Shown here in pieces: positions 8,158 to 16,354 of a stretch of DNA of 23,777 nucleotides. A program made the translations under genes and the position numbers. Origin of the DNA: Candidatus Altarchaeales archaeon WOR_SM1_86-2 (GTDB lineage Archaea > Altiarchaeota > Altiarchaeia > IMC4 > MCBC01); the NCBI GenBank assembly GCA_001723855.1, contig MCBC01000131.1:1-23777 (forward strand). The letters are read 5' to 3'. The notes under the pieces are model-generated. The model worked only from the letters and a program-made list of their open reading frames with translations. It made no database searches and was not told where the DNA came from. Position 1 is the stretch's first letter. The number at the start of each line of letters is the position of its first letter.

Positions 8158-9585
8158 ATGAAAACAACCCTAATTTTTGCAGGAATAACAGAATGTGGTT
8201 TTGATAGTTTTGGAAAAACTATGGAAGGAAGCTGGATTAGTCACGGATTATGCCATCTGTCTGCTTGTGCAAAAGAAAAAGGATTTGATATCAATCTTAT
8301 TGATCTAAGAAAATTAAAAGGATGGGAACATTTCAGGGAAAAGATTAAAGAAGAGAAGCCAGATGTTGTTGGGTTATCTATGATGAGTGTTGATTATGAT
8401 TATGTTGTTAAATGTGCAAGAATAATAAAAGAAGAAATGCCCGATACAAAGATTATTGTTGGTGGCCCGCATCCAACAATACTTTTAGACGAGGTGAAAG
8501 AAATAAAAGAATTTGATCATATTATTATGAAGGAAGCGGAGATATCTTTTGTCGAACTTCTTGAAAGAATAAAAAACCGGGAAGAATCTGAACGAATCAT
8601 CACAGGCAAGATGCCAGACCTAAATAAACTTCCATTTGCTGACCGGGAATTATTTGGTCAGCACGAGATACCCATATCGGATTTTCTTCCAGAACCATTC
8701 GTGACCCTTATTGCAGGAAGAGGATGCATATATAATTGCAGTTTCTGCCAGCCTGCAGAAAGAAAGATTTTCGGGAACAAAGTAAGGAGAAGAAGTGTTG
8801 ATAATGTCATATCAGAATTAAAATTTCTTAGGAATAAATACAATTTTAAAAGTATGATGATTCACGATGATTGTCTTACAGAAGATAAGGAATGGGTAAA
8901 AGAATTCTGCAGAAAATATAAAGAAGAGGGATTCATTCAGCCTTTTGTCTGTCAGTCAAGAGCGGATATAATCTGCAAACACGAAGATATGGTCAAAGAG
9001 TTAAAAGATGCGGGTCTTGTTACGTTCTTGATAGGATTTGAATCAGGAAATCAGAGAATACTTAATTTCTTAAGAAAAGGAACGAAGACAGAACATAACT
9101 TCAGAGCAGCAGAAATCTGCCATAAACTTGGAATAAAAATTTGGGCAAATTATATGCTTGGCATACCCACTGAGACCAAAGAAGAGGCCATGGACACAAT
9201 TGATATGATCAAAGAAATAAAACCGTACCATTGCAGCCCTGCTTTCTTCACACCCCACCCTGGAAGTGATCTTTATGATTATTGTGTAAAGAATGACCTG
9301 ATGATAATGCAAAAGCACTCAAGTTATAGGAGAAACATAAATATAGAGGAACCAAAAATAAAGGGAATAGATTATGTCTATCTTCAAAAAATAACTTATG
9401 AGTCATTAGATTATTCTGAAGAAGCGGAGAATAGGATAAAATTTACAAAAAAAATCAAACCATTATACATCATATTGGGCAAAAGACTATTTAGGCTTAT
9501 GCTTAAAGCGAAGGATATTCTTTTAAAAGAGGGATTTAAGTCCTTTTTGTTCAAGACAAAAGAATACATTTTTACTCGAATTTGA
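8158..9585 (+). CDS. B12-binding-domain radical SAM enzyme
   Basis: I start at ATG 8158, one base after the upstream stop; an in-frame ATG at 8113 would overlap that gene by 44 bases and adds no conserved sequence. Residues about 1-140 form a cobalamin-binding-like Rossmann fold: GLCHLSACAKEKG, VVGLSMMSVDYD and VGGPHPT, without the classical DxHxxG. A radical SAM core follows with Cys190-x3-Cys194-x2-Cys197, then LIGFESGNQRIL, NYMLGIPTET and FFTPHPGSDLYDY, as in BchE-like and Fe-S oxidoreductase families that often methylate or rearrange unactivated carbons. A basic tail of about 60 residues completes 475 residues. The substrate is unknown; the pairing with another radical SAM enzyme suggests sequential steps on the same molecule. 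Confidence 0.88.
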   Translation: MKTTLIFAGITECGFDSFGKTMEGSWISHGLCHLSACAKEKGFDINLIDLRKLKGWEHFREKIKEEKPDVVGLSMMSVDYDYVVKCARIIKEEMPDTKIIVGGPHPTILLDEVKEIKEFDHIIMKEAEISFVELLERIKNREESERIITGKMPDLNKLPFADRELFGQHEIPISDFLPEPFVTLIAGRGCIYNCSFCQPAERKIFGNKVRRRSVDNVISELKFLRNKYNFKSMMIHDDCLTEDKEWVKEFCRKYKEEGFIQPFVCQSRADIICKHEDMVKELKDAGLVTFLIGFESGNQRILNFLRKGTKTEHNFRAAEICHKLGIKIWANYMLGIPTETKEEAMDTIDMIKEIKPYHCSPAFFTPHPGSDLYDYCVKNDLMIMQKHSSYRRNINIEEPKIKGIDYVYLQKITYESLDYSEEAENRIKFTKKIKPLYIILGKRLFRLMLKAKDILLKEGFKSFLFKTKEYIFTRI

Positions 9586-9716
9586 CATTATCTAACGTGC
9601 CAGAGACTATCACTATGTTTTTCGTTCATACCCGCAATATTTTCTTTGCCGGTATTTTTAGAATTTAGAGTTATCCAACGATTATATAACAAGACCTATA
9701 TTCTATTTAAATTCAT

Positions 9717-9732
9717 AAAAAACATAAAAAAA
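9717..9732 (-). terminator. T-rich terminator after the minus-strand GT2 gene
   Basis: Read on minus, runs of seven and six T lie immediately after the stop codon at 9735-9733. Poly-T tracts without a hairpin are the usual archaeal terminators. The rest of the gap 9586-9716 between the convergent genes holds nothing I recognise. Confidence 0.45.
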
Positions 9733-10800
9733 TTAAATTCCACAGTAATCTCTTTTTGATAAATTTATTTCTTTTTTAATGCATTTTAATAAAGGCGATA
9801 TTAGCCCCATTTTATATAATTCTTTATCACTTCTTTTTCTTTTTTTCTGTATAATTTTTCTTTTCTTTAATGTTTTTGGTAATTCTTTGATAAACATATA
9901 GTTTCCTTTTAAAATTGCCACAACACAGTCAAATTTCCTATTTATTGTATGTTTTATTATTTTAACAATATCATAACCTACCGAAATAATTAAACCCCTG
10001 AAAAGGTTAAATATTTCAAGATTTTTCACCATATTGCTCAATCTATTTTTTTGAGTCAAATATAACTTAAGGGGTATATGTCTGCCACCCCCAAAAGAGC
10101 CCCCCATCTTGTGATATACAATCGCGGTTGGGATATATAATGTTTTATATCCATATAACCACAATTTCCAACAAAGATCAACATCTTCAAGATATGCAAA
10201 ATAATCTCTATCAAAACCATTAAGTTTATTAAATATTTCTTTTTCTATAAGCATGGCTCCGCCACATGCGGATGTGTATTTAATTTCATTATACCTCCCG
10301 TCATCTTTTTCAAGATGGCCTATATTGTATCCGGATCCAATAGGGGTTATCCTGTCTCCTGCGGAGTCTATAATCGTCCTATCGTAATAATTAAGCATCT
10401 TGCCGACAACACATTTTATGGTCTCATCTTTCATTACTGAACTCGTTAATTCAATCAACCATTTCCCGTCAACTTCAGTATCATTATTTAAAAACACTAA
10501 ATACTCGCTTTTTGGTTTTGTACATTCAACCGCTTTATTATTGCCTTCAGAAAAACCATAATTTTTATTAAATTTTATCACTTTAACTTCTGGAAAGCTT
10601 TTTGTGACATATTCCACAGAACCATCAGAAGAGGCATTATCCGCCATAATTACCTCATACTTATCCTTCGGATAATTCAACTTTTCTAATGACTCAAAAC
10701 ATTCTTTTAAATGTTGTTTCCCGTTATAGTTCAGTACTATTACACTCACAAATGGTAATCCCTCCTCATTTACACTCCTTTTAATTTTTTTGTTGACCAT
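9733..10800 (-). CDS. Family 2 glycosyltransferase (RfbF/WcaA-like)
   Basis: A GT2 enzyme of 355 residues. SVIVLNYNG (19-27) and ADNASSDGS bind the nucleotide, NYGFSEGNN follows, NND (105-107) is the metal-binding motif, YLEDVDLCW near 205-213 holds the probable base, then IVYHKMGGS. It is a cytoplasmic, membrane-associated sugar transferase. It is related to the enzyme at 5561 but lacks the N-terminal membrane anchor and keeps the standard NND. The 80-residue C-terminal stretch is basic with a hydrophobic part. It lies 14 bases downstream of rfbA in one minus-strand operon (rfbD-rfbA-GT2), so dTDP-rhamnose is a plausible donor, though this is inference. Confidence 0.9.
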   Translation of the reverse strand: MVNKKIKRSVNEEGLPFVSVIVLNYNGKQHLKECFESLEKLNYPKDKYEVIMADNASSDGSVEYVTKSFPEVKVIKFNKNYGFSEGNNKAVECTKPKSEYLVFLNNDTEVDGKWLIELTSSVMKDETIKCVVGKMLNYYDRTIIDSAGDRITPIGSGYNIGHLEKDDGRYNEIKYTSACGGAMLIEKEIFNKLNGFDRDYFAYLEDVDLCWKLWLYGYKTLYIPTAIVYHKMGGSFGGGRHIPLKLYLTQKNRLSNMVKNLEIFNLFRGLIISVGYDIVKIIKHTINRKFDCVVAILKGNYMFIKELPKTLKKRKIIQKKRKRSDKELYKMGLISPLLKCIKKEINLSKRDYCGI

Positions 10801-10814
10801 TATCTTTGCGTGAC

Positions 10815-11882
10815 CTACATCATTATATCAGAATGTTCCCCCACAACAAATCTATCGCCCACTGGAATTTTCTCCCGTTTAGATAAAATTTTTGAATCCC
10901 GTCCAATCAAACTCTCAACTATTTTTTTTCCACAATTGATGATCGATTCACCCATAATTATAGAATCTTCGATTTCTCCGCTGATAATTTTCGTATCATT
11001 ACCAACAGATGTGTAGGGTCCTATGTATGCATCTGCAATTTCACAATTTTTACCTATGCTCACAGGCCCCTTTATGACCGAATTACCCCTGATAATCGTG
11101 CCTTTACCAATTTCAACCCTGCCGTGAATTTCAGCCCTCTCCTCAACCTTTCCATTGTTAAAACCTTCAATTTCATCAAGGAATACGCGATTCGCCTCCA
11201 AAATATCTTCCGGTTTTCCCGTATCCTTCCACCAGCCTTTGACTATGTGATAATCAACATCATACCCATTATTTATAAGTTCCTGGATTGCATCCGTAAT
11301 TTCTAATTCCCCCCTCCAGGATGGTTTTATATTCTTTACTGCTTCAAAAATCGGTTTTGTGAATAAATAAACACCTACAAGCGCCAAATCCGTCTTTGGA
11401 AGTTTTGGTTTTTCCACAAGACGAACAACTTTATTGTTTTCAATTTCAGCAACACCAAATTGCCGGGGATCTTCAACATGAGATAAAAGTATGGATGCAC
11501 CTGGCTTTTTATCATTAAATTCATTGACCATCTCCTCAATACCCTGCTTCAGTACATTATCTCCAAGATACATTACAAACGGCTCATCACCTAAAAAATC
11601 TTCAGCGACCATAACAGCATGTGCCAATCCTTTCGGCTCTCCCTGTTCGATATAAGTAACATTAACTCCAAATTTTGAGCCGTCGCCAACCGCGTTCCTC
11701 ACCTGTTCTGGCATATTTAACCCTAAAATTATTCCAACATCTGTTATTCCTGCTTCTTTTAAATCCTCAATTCCGTAAAATAATACGGGTTTGTTTGCTA
11801 CAGGAATTAGTTGTTTTGGTCCCGTATGTGTGAGCGGTCTCAAACGCGTTCCGCTTCCCCCAGATAAAATCAAACCCTTCAT
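10815..11882 (-). CDS. rfbA: Glucose-1-phosphate thymidylyltransferase, long form with C-terminal beta-helix
   Basis: It makes dTDP-glucose from dTTP and glucose-1-phosphate, the first step to dTDP-L-rhamnose. Signature motifs are LSGGSGTRLRP (6-16), GPKQLIPVANKP, YLGDN (metal site) and GWWKDTGKPEDIL. At 355 residues it is about 60 longer than bacterial RmlA; from about 245 it has left-handed beta-helix hexapeptides (GRVEIGKGTIIRG, GPVSIGKNCEI), as in archaeal and StrD-like enzymes. Those could instead use UTP, but the adjoining rfbB, rfbC and rfbD support dTTP. It overlaps rfbD by four bases (ATGA). Confidence 0.93.
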   Translation of the reverse strand: MKGLILSGGSGTRLRPLTHTGPKQLIPVANKPVLFYGIEDLKEAGITDVGIILGLNMPEQVRNAVGDGSKFGVNVTYIEQGEPKGLAHAVMVAEDFLGDEPFVMYLGDNVLKQGIEEMVNEFNDKKPGASILLSHVEDPRQFGVAEIENNKVVRLVEKPKLPKTDLALVGVYLFTKPIFEAVKNIKPSWRGELEITDAIQELINNGYDVDYHIVKGWWKDTGKPEDILEANRVFLDEIEGFNNGKVEERAEIHGRVEIGKGTIIRGNSVIKGPVSIGKNCEIADAYIGPYTSVGNDTKIISGEIEDSIIMGESIINCGKKIVESLIGRDSKILSKREKIPVGDRFVVGEHSDIMM

Positions 11883-12757
11883 TTTATTTCTTTTTTCATT
11901 TCATTTAAACCTTCGTAAATATTCATTAAATGAACCCCCGATTTTTCTTCAGTTTTACCGACATCCAACGAGGAATTTCGTGGTCTTTTAGCTTTTTGTT
12001 TTAAACTATCAGATGTTATAGGATTTATAAGTTTTTTATTTAAATTAAAAACATCCGCAATTTTCTCTGCAAACTCGTATCTTCCTATTTCTTCACTTCC
12101 AGCAGTATGAAATACTCCGTCGATGTCTTTTCCAACCATAGTTAAAAGCACTTCTGCAAGATTATCCGCATAAGTCGGCGAAGTATATTGGTCTATAACC
12201 ACGTTAACTCTATTGTCATTCTTTAATTCATCAATAACCCATGTTACAAAGTTGAAATTCTTATGCCATCCGTAAAGCACGCTTGTTCTTGCAATGCAGT
12301 AATCTATATCAATATTTTTAATCAACTTCTCCCCTTCAAGTTTTGTTTGACCGTAAACACTTACAGGGTTTGTTGGATCTGTTTCTTTGTACATTCCTTT
12401 TTCACCGTCAAACACAAAGTCTGTTGAAACATAAATTAATCTTGCCCCAACTTCTTCACAGCCAAGCCCAATATTCTCTGTTCCTTTGGCATTTATTTTA
12501 TATGCTTCTTTGGGATGTTCTTCGCAGTAATCCACGTTGGTTAATGCTGCAGCATGTATAACCGCAGAAGGATTTAATTTTTTGATAAGTTCGATTGTTT
12601 TATCTTTATCGGACACATCAAGTTTATAGAATTCATAATCGGTTATATCTTTTTGTGCTACTCTGTCGGCGCCAAAACATTTAAATTCTTTAAAACCATG
12701 TTTTATTACCTTGTTTCCAAGCAAACCTGAACATCCTGTGATCAGTATATTTTCCAT
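11879..12757 (-). CDS. rfbD: dTDP-4-dehydrorhamnose reductase
   Basis: Catalyses the last step to dTDP-L-rhamnose, the NAD(P)H reduction of dTDP-4-keto-rhamnose. It is an SDR fold of 292 residues: GCSGLLGNKV (8-17) is the Rossmann glycine loop, AALTNVDYCE the RmlD signature, YVSTDFVFDG the catalytic Ser/Thr strand, and VYGQTKLEGE holds the Tyr-x3-Lys pair. It is first in the minus-strand operon rfbD-rfbA-GT2. Its start codon is only 35 bases from the divergent rfbC start, so both transcripts must begin within or near that gap. Confidence 0.93.
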   Translation of the reverse strand: MENILITGCSGLLGNKVIKHGFKEFKCFGADRVAQKDITDYEFYKLDVSDKDKTIELIKKLNPSAVIHAAALTNVDYCEEHPKEAYKINAKGTENIGLGCEEVGARLIYVSTDFVFDGEKGMYKETDPTNPVSVYGQTKLEGEKLIKNIDIDYCIARTSVLYGWHKNFNFVTWVIDELKNDNRVNVVIDQYTSPTYADNLAEVLLTMVGKDIDGVFHTAGSEEIGRYEFAEKIADVFNLNKKLINPITSDSLKQKAKRPRNSSLDVGKTEEKSGVHLMNIYEGLNEMKKEIK

Positions 12758-12792
12758 TTATTTATTTTATAAATTAGATTCAATATTTAAGG
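12758..12792. promoter_or_regulatory. Compact divergent promoter region between rfbD and rfbC
   Basis: The 35 bases are almost all A/T. A plus-strand TTTATAAAT-like box at about 12768-12776 would place a start site close to the rfbC ATG, and a minus-strand TTAAATAT box at about 12791-12784 would place one close to the rfbD ATG. Both mRNAs would then be leaderless or nearly so. No Shine-Dalgarno is seen for either gene. Confidence 0.45.
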
Positions 12793-13350
12793 ATGCCGTT
12801 CAAATTTAAAAGACTGGAAATTCCAGAGGTTGTTCTCATAGCACCAAAAGTTTTTGAAGATGATAGGGGCTTTTTCATGGAGACCTATAGGAAAAGCGAT
12901 TTTGCAAAATTTGGAATAAATAAAGATTTTGTTCAGGAAAACCATTCAAGTTCAACAAAAAATACTTTGCGAGGATTGCATTATCAAAAAGAACCAATGG
13001 CTCAGGGGAAATTGGTGAGGGTCATTAGAGGAGAAATTTTTGACGTGGGGGTTGACATAAGAAAGGGCTCCCCAACTTATGGGAAGTATATATCTGAAAT
13101 TTTGTCGGAAAAAAATAAATTAATGCTTTACATTCCGGAAGGGTTTGCTCATGGGTTTTGCGTTTTAAGTGATGTTGCGGATGTTATATACCTGACAACA
13201 GAAGTGTACACCCCAGAGTATGACAGAGGGATAATCTGGAATGATGAGGATTTGGCTGTAGAGTGGCCAATGGAAAAACCGATATTGTCGGAAAAAGATT
13301 TAAAGCAGCCAGGATTAAAGGATGCAGATATAAATTTTCAATATAAATAA
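12793..13350 (+). CDS. rfbC: dTDP-4-dehydrorhamnose 3,5-epimerase
   Basis: Epimerises C3 and C5 of dTDP-4-keto-6-deoxyglucose. The 185-residue cupin shows DDRGFFMETY (23-32), FVQENHSSS, LRGLHYQ with catalytic His63, GEIFDVGVDIRKGSPTYG, and YIPEGFAHGF. The length is normal for the family. It is followed nine bases later by rfbB, and the two form a short plus-strand operon facing away from rfbD-rfbA. Confidence 0.95.
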   Translation: MPFKFKRLEIPEVVLIAPKVFEDDRGFFMETYRKSDFAKFGINKDFVQENHSSSTKNTLRGLHYQKEPMAQGKLVRVIRGEIFDVGVDIRKGSPTYGKYISEILSEKNKLMLYIPEGFAHGFCVLSDVADVIYLTTEVYTPEYDRGIIWNDEDLAVEWPMEKPILSEKDLKQPGLKDADINFQYK

Positions 13351-13359
13351 ACAAGAGAG

Positions 13360-15405
13360 ATGAAAAATGTTTTAATAACAGGTGGTGCTGGATTTATAGG
13401 CAGTAATTTTGTGCATTATATGCTTGAAAAACACGATGACCATGAAATTACAGTCCTGGATAAATTGACTTATGCCGGAAATCTGGATAACCTTAAGGAT
13501 GTGATTGATGAAATTAAATTTGTAAAAGGCGACATCTGCGATAAAAAAGTAGTTGAAAAATTAATTAAGGGCTCTGATGTTGTGATTAATTTTGCAGCGG
13601 AGACCCATGTTGACCGCTCCATCATCGATGCAGGAACATTTGTAAAAACAGATGTCTTTGGCACTTATCGATTACTTGAAGCGTCACGAAAATTTGATGT
13701 TGAAAAATATATTCAGATTAGCTGTTATGATGAAAAAACGAGAGCGTTAACAACAGAGGGATTGAAAACATACAAGGAGTTAAAAGAAGGGGATATGGTT
13801 TTTTCATTGAACCCAGTGACTCAAAAAATAGAAGTTAAACCGATACAGAAGGTTATAATTCAACATTATAAGGGAGAGATGATCCATTTCAATAATCAAC
13901 GAATCGATTTACTTGTAACGCCTAATCACAATATGTTTATACTTAACTCACAGAAAACAAAGCTACTTGTCGAACCAGCGGAAAAAACATCCCAGAGAAG
14001 TATATTTTATATGCCGGGAGGGTCATGGATCGGTAAAGGGAAAGAACATTTTGATATAAAAGATCATGGCAGAGTTAAAACAAAGGATTTGATGTATGTA
14101 TTAGGTATCTTTATTGGTGATGGATTTACTGCCTATCAAGAAAAAGAAGTGGAGACAAAAAGCGGTTTAATAAGAGAGGATTTTCTTAATGAAGCAAGGG
14201 ATATAGATACAGGCAGGTTTAAAAAAATAAAGAAAAAAGGAAATTACAAATCTAAAAGTCATTCATATAGAATATTTTTTGATATACCTGAAGATGATAA
14301 ATGCCGTAAAAGAGTAGAAAAAACGCTGTCCAATTTAGGAATAAAATATCATTGTCATAAAGGGAAAGCGGGGGAACATTTGTATTTCACATCCAAAGCA
14401 TTTATGGAATTTTTTAATCAATGTGGACAAGGTGCATATGATAAACATATTCCTCGCTGGGCGTTGGACCACCCACCAGAATATCTTCGTTACTTACTCC
14501 AGGGTTTAATGGATTCAGATGGTCACGAGGGGGTTATATACCATACGGTCTCAGAGAGATTAGCTTCCGACATATCTGAACTTTGCATAAAATTAAATCT
14601 TAAACCAAGCATACATAAGAGACATACCAAGTCATTCATAAATGGCAGAAAGATAGAAGGTGATGCATATTATGTTTTCATTGCCGACACCACTAAATCA
14701 ATCAGTCGTCATAGAAACAAAATAGTTAATTATGAGGGGATCATCTGGTGTTTGAAAGTCAAAGATAATAAAAATTTCATTGTTGAGAGAAATGGCAGAT
14801 TTGATTTTTGCGGAAACACAGATGAGGTATACGGAAGCATTGAAAGGGGCTCATTTAAGGAAACAGATGCATTGAATCCTTCATCACCTTATGCTGCAAG
14901 TAAAGCATCAGCAGATATGCTTGTTAATTCCTATTATGTTACTTATGGTCTGCCGACAATCATAACAAGGTCATCAAATAACTTTGGACCTTACCAGTAT
15001 CCTGAAAAATTAATCTCATTATTTGTTACAAATCTATTACAAGAAAAAAAAGTCCCGGTTTATGGTGATGGACTGAATGTTAGGGACTGGATTTATGTTA
15101 TGGATAACTGCGAGGCAATTGATGTGGTTATTGAAAAAGGAAATTTTGGTGAAATTTATAATATTGGGGGCGATAATGAGAGAGCCAATATCGAGATCAC
15201 CAATATAATTTTAAAAGAACTCGGGTTTGATGAGAGTTATATAGAATTTGTGGAAGATCGACTGGGACATGACAGAAGATACTCACTGGATTCGACAAAG
15301 GTTAAAGCACTTGGCTGGAAGCCAAAATATAAGTTTGAAGATGCTATTGTGGAAACTATTGAATGGTATAAAGATAATGAGTGGTGGTGGAGAAAACTGT
15401 TGTAA
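13360..15405 (+). CDS. rfbB: dTDP-glucose 4,6-dehydratase precursor interrupted by an intein
   Basis: Converts dTDP-glucose to dTDP-4-keto-6-deoxyglucose. The precursor is 681 residues. Removing residues 122-486 leaves 316, a normal RfbB length. The N-extein (1-121) has GGAGFIGSNF (8-17), LDKLTYAGN, NFAAETHVDRS and ends KYIQIS. The C-extein starts TDEVYGS (487-493), then SPYAASKAS with Tyr511 and Lys515 (146 and 150 after splicing), RSSNNFGPYQYPEKLI, GDGLNVRDWIYV and GHDRRYSLD. All SDR-extended dehydratase motifs are present, split only by the intein. The catalytic Thr-Asp-Glu triad begins at the first C-extein residue, so an unspliced chain should be inactive. The reading frame is open throughout, so splicing at the protein level is required and sufficient. 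Confidence 0.95.
   Translation: MKNVLITGGAGFIGSNFVHYMLEKHDDHEITVLDKLTYAGNLDNLKDVIDEIKFVKGDICDKKVVEKLIKGSDVVINFAAETHVDRSIIDAGTFVKTDVFGTYRLLEASRKFDVEKYIQISCYDEKTRALTTEGLKTYKELKEGDMVFSLNPVTQKIEVKPIQKVIIQHYKGEMIHFNNQRIDLLVTPNHNMFILNSQKTKLLVEPAEKTSQRSIFYMPGGSWIGKGKEHFDIKDHGRVKTKDLMYVLGIFIGDGFTAYQEKEVETKSGLIREDFLNEARDIDTGRFKKIKKKGNYKSKSHSYRIFFDIPEDDKCRKRVEKTLSNLGIKYHCHKGKAGEHLYFTSKAFMEFFNQCGQGAYDKHIPRWALDHPPEYLRYLLQGLMDSDGHEGVIYHTVSERLASDISELCIKLNLKPSIHKRHTKSFINGRKIEGDAYYVFIADTTKSISRHRNKIVNYEGIIWCLKVKDNKNFIVERNGRFDFCGNTDEVYGSIERGSFKETDALNPSSPYAASKASADMLVNSYYVTYGLPTIITRSSNNFGPYQYPEKLISLFVTNLLQEKKVPVYGDGLNVRDWIYVMDNCEAIDVVIEKGNFGEIYNIGGDNERANIEITNIILKELGFDESYIEFVEDRLGHDRRYSLDSTKVKALGWKPKYKFEDAIVETIEWYKDNEWWWRKLL
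13723..14817 (+). other. Intein with LAGLIDADG homing endonuclease domain inside RfbB
   Basis: 365 residues (122-486 of the precursor). It begins with Cys122 in CYDEKTRALT, followed by KELKEGDMVFS (block A). Block B is LLVTPNHNMFI with Thr187 and His190. Two LAGLIDADG motifs follow: LGIFIGDG (248-255, Asp254) and LLQGLMDSDG (379-388, Asp387). Both catalytic acids are kept, so the endonuclease may be active. The end is IWCLKVKDN, KNFIVERNG (block F), then FCGN with terminal Asn486; the following extein residue is Thr487. The penultimate residue is Gly rather than the usual His. The Ser/Cys and Asn/Thr junctions restore RfbB exactly: KYIQIS joined to TDEVYG. Base composition is like the host gene. 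Confidence 0.93.
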
Positions 15406-15420
15406 CGGAAAACGAATGTT

Positions 15421-16353
15421 CTATTTTTCGTAACTTTTATGCGCACTAAAATTTCTTTTGATAAACACGGGCAGATATTTTTCTTTCTTACCTAAAAATA
15501 CCCCCATAAATTTTAAGATATCGTATATTATGGCACAGGGAATCCACACGACATGTCCTTCTTTCAATAGGAATTTTAATTCTTTAATTTCATATCTTAG
15601 GCCGTCACGAATAAAATCTAACAGCCCATAGCTGCGTTTATCGTGTAAAATCCATAGAACAGAACCTAAATCAAAAAATCTTTGAAATGTTGTTTTTAAA
15701 GAATAATTATGTGAATGATACACCGCTGCGCTTGGGTCATAAACGATATTATATCTGGCTGAAAGCACTTTTTTGCACCAAACTTGATCTTCACCAAAGA
15801 CCAAATCTTCTGGGAACTTATACTTTTCTAAATATTCCTTTTTTATTGCAGAATTTGCATTGGAGAAAATGGCTCCCCCATGCTGCAATCCCCTGTTATC
15901 CACTCCTTTCCCCATATTATTCAAGGATCTAATTATTTTTAAGGGAGGGTATTGTTGTGATAAAAAAAACTTTTCCATGGGGGTTGCATCGTCTTTAGCT
16001 ATCTGCCTGCCATATACGCCTGCAATCTTGTCGTCTTTGAGGTTATTTATTAGATTTTCAAGCCAGTGATCATCTTTTGGTATGGCGTCCTGAGTTATAA
16101 AAACCATATATTTTCCATTGGCATTTTCCACACCCAAGTTTCTTGTTTTACCATGATTAAATTCCTCTGGCTTAATCTTGATAAGTGTGATGCGATATTT
16201 CTCTGCTATGCCAAGGGTTTCATCTGTAGAGCCGGAGTCAATCATTAACACTTCAAAAACCCCGTCATATTTTTGAGAGAATATCCCTCCCAATGTTTTT
16301 TTAAAACCTTTTCCGGCATTTTTAGTAAGTATTATAATAGTTGTTTCAACCAT
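15421..16353 (-). CDS. Rhamnosyltransferase-like family 2 glycosyltransferase
   Basis: I start at the ATG at 16353 (310 residues), one base past the upstream stop; an earlier in-frame ATG at 16389 would overlap that gene by 35 bases. Motifs (numbered from 16353) are TIIILTKNAG, MIDSGSTDET (38-47), EFNHGKTRNLG (64-74), FITQDAIP (85-92) and FGEDQVWCKK. The EFNHGKTRN plus TQDA pair is typical of bacterial and archaeal rhamnosyltransferase-like GT2 enzymes. With the complete dTDP-rhamnose pathway next door, a role adding rhamnose to a membrane-linked glycan is likely but not shown. Its 3' end faces rfbB, 15 bases away. The C-terminal part has a hydrophobic stretch (VWIPCAIIYDILKF). Confidence 0.88.
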   Translation of the reverse strand: MVETTIIILTKNAGKGFKKTLGGIFSQKYDGVFEVLMIDSGSTDETLGIAEKYRITLIKIKPEEFNHGKTRNLGVENANGKYMVFITQDAIPKDDHWLENLINNLKDDKIAGVYGRQIAKDDATPMEKFFLSQQYPPLKIIRSLNNMGKGVDNRGLQHGGAIFSNANSAIKKEYLEKYKFPEDLVFGEDQVWCKKVLSARYNIVYDPSAAVYHSHNYSLKTTFQRFFDLGSVLWILHDKRSYGLLDFIRDGLRYEIKELKFLLKEGHVVWIPCAIIYDILKFMGVFLGKKEKYLPVFIKRNFSAHKSYEK

Positions 16354-16354
16354 A

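Noticed and set aside
13723..14817. Inserted gene or mobile element within rfbB
   Set aside because: No separate start or stop codon or terminal repeats; the frame runs through with intein splice junctions, so it is an intein.
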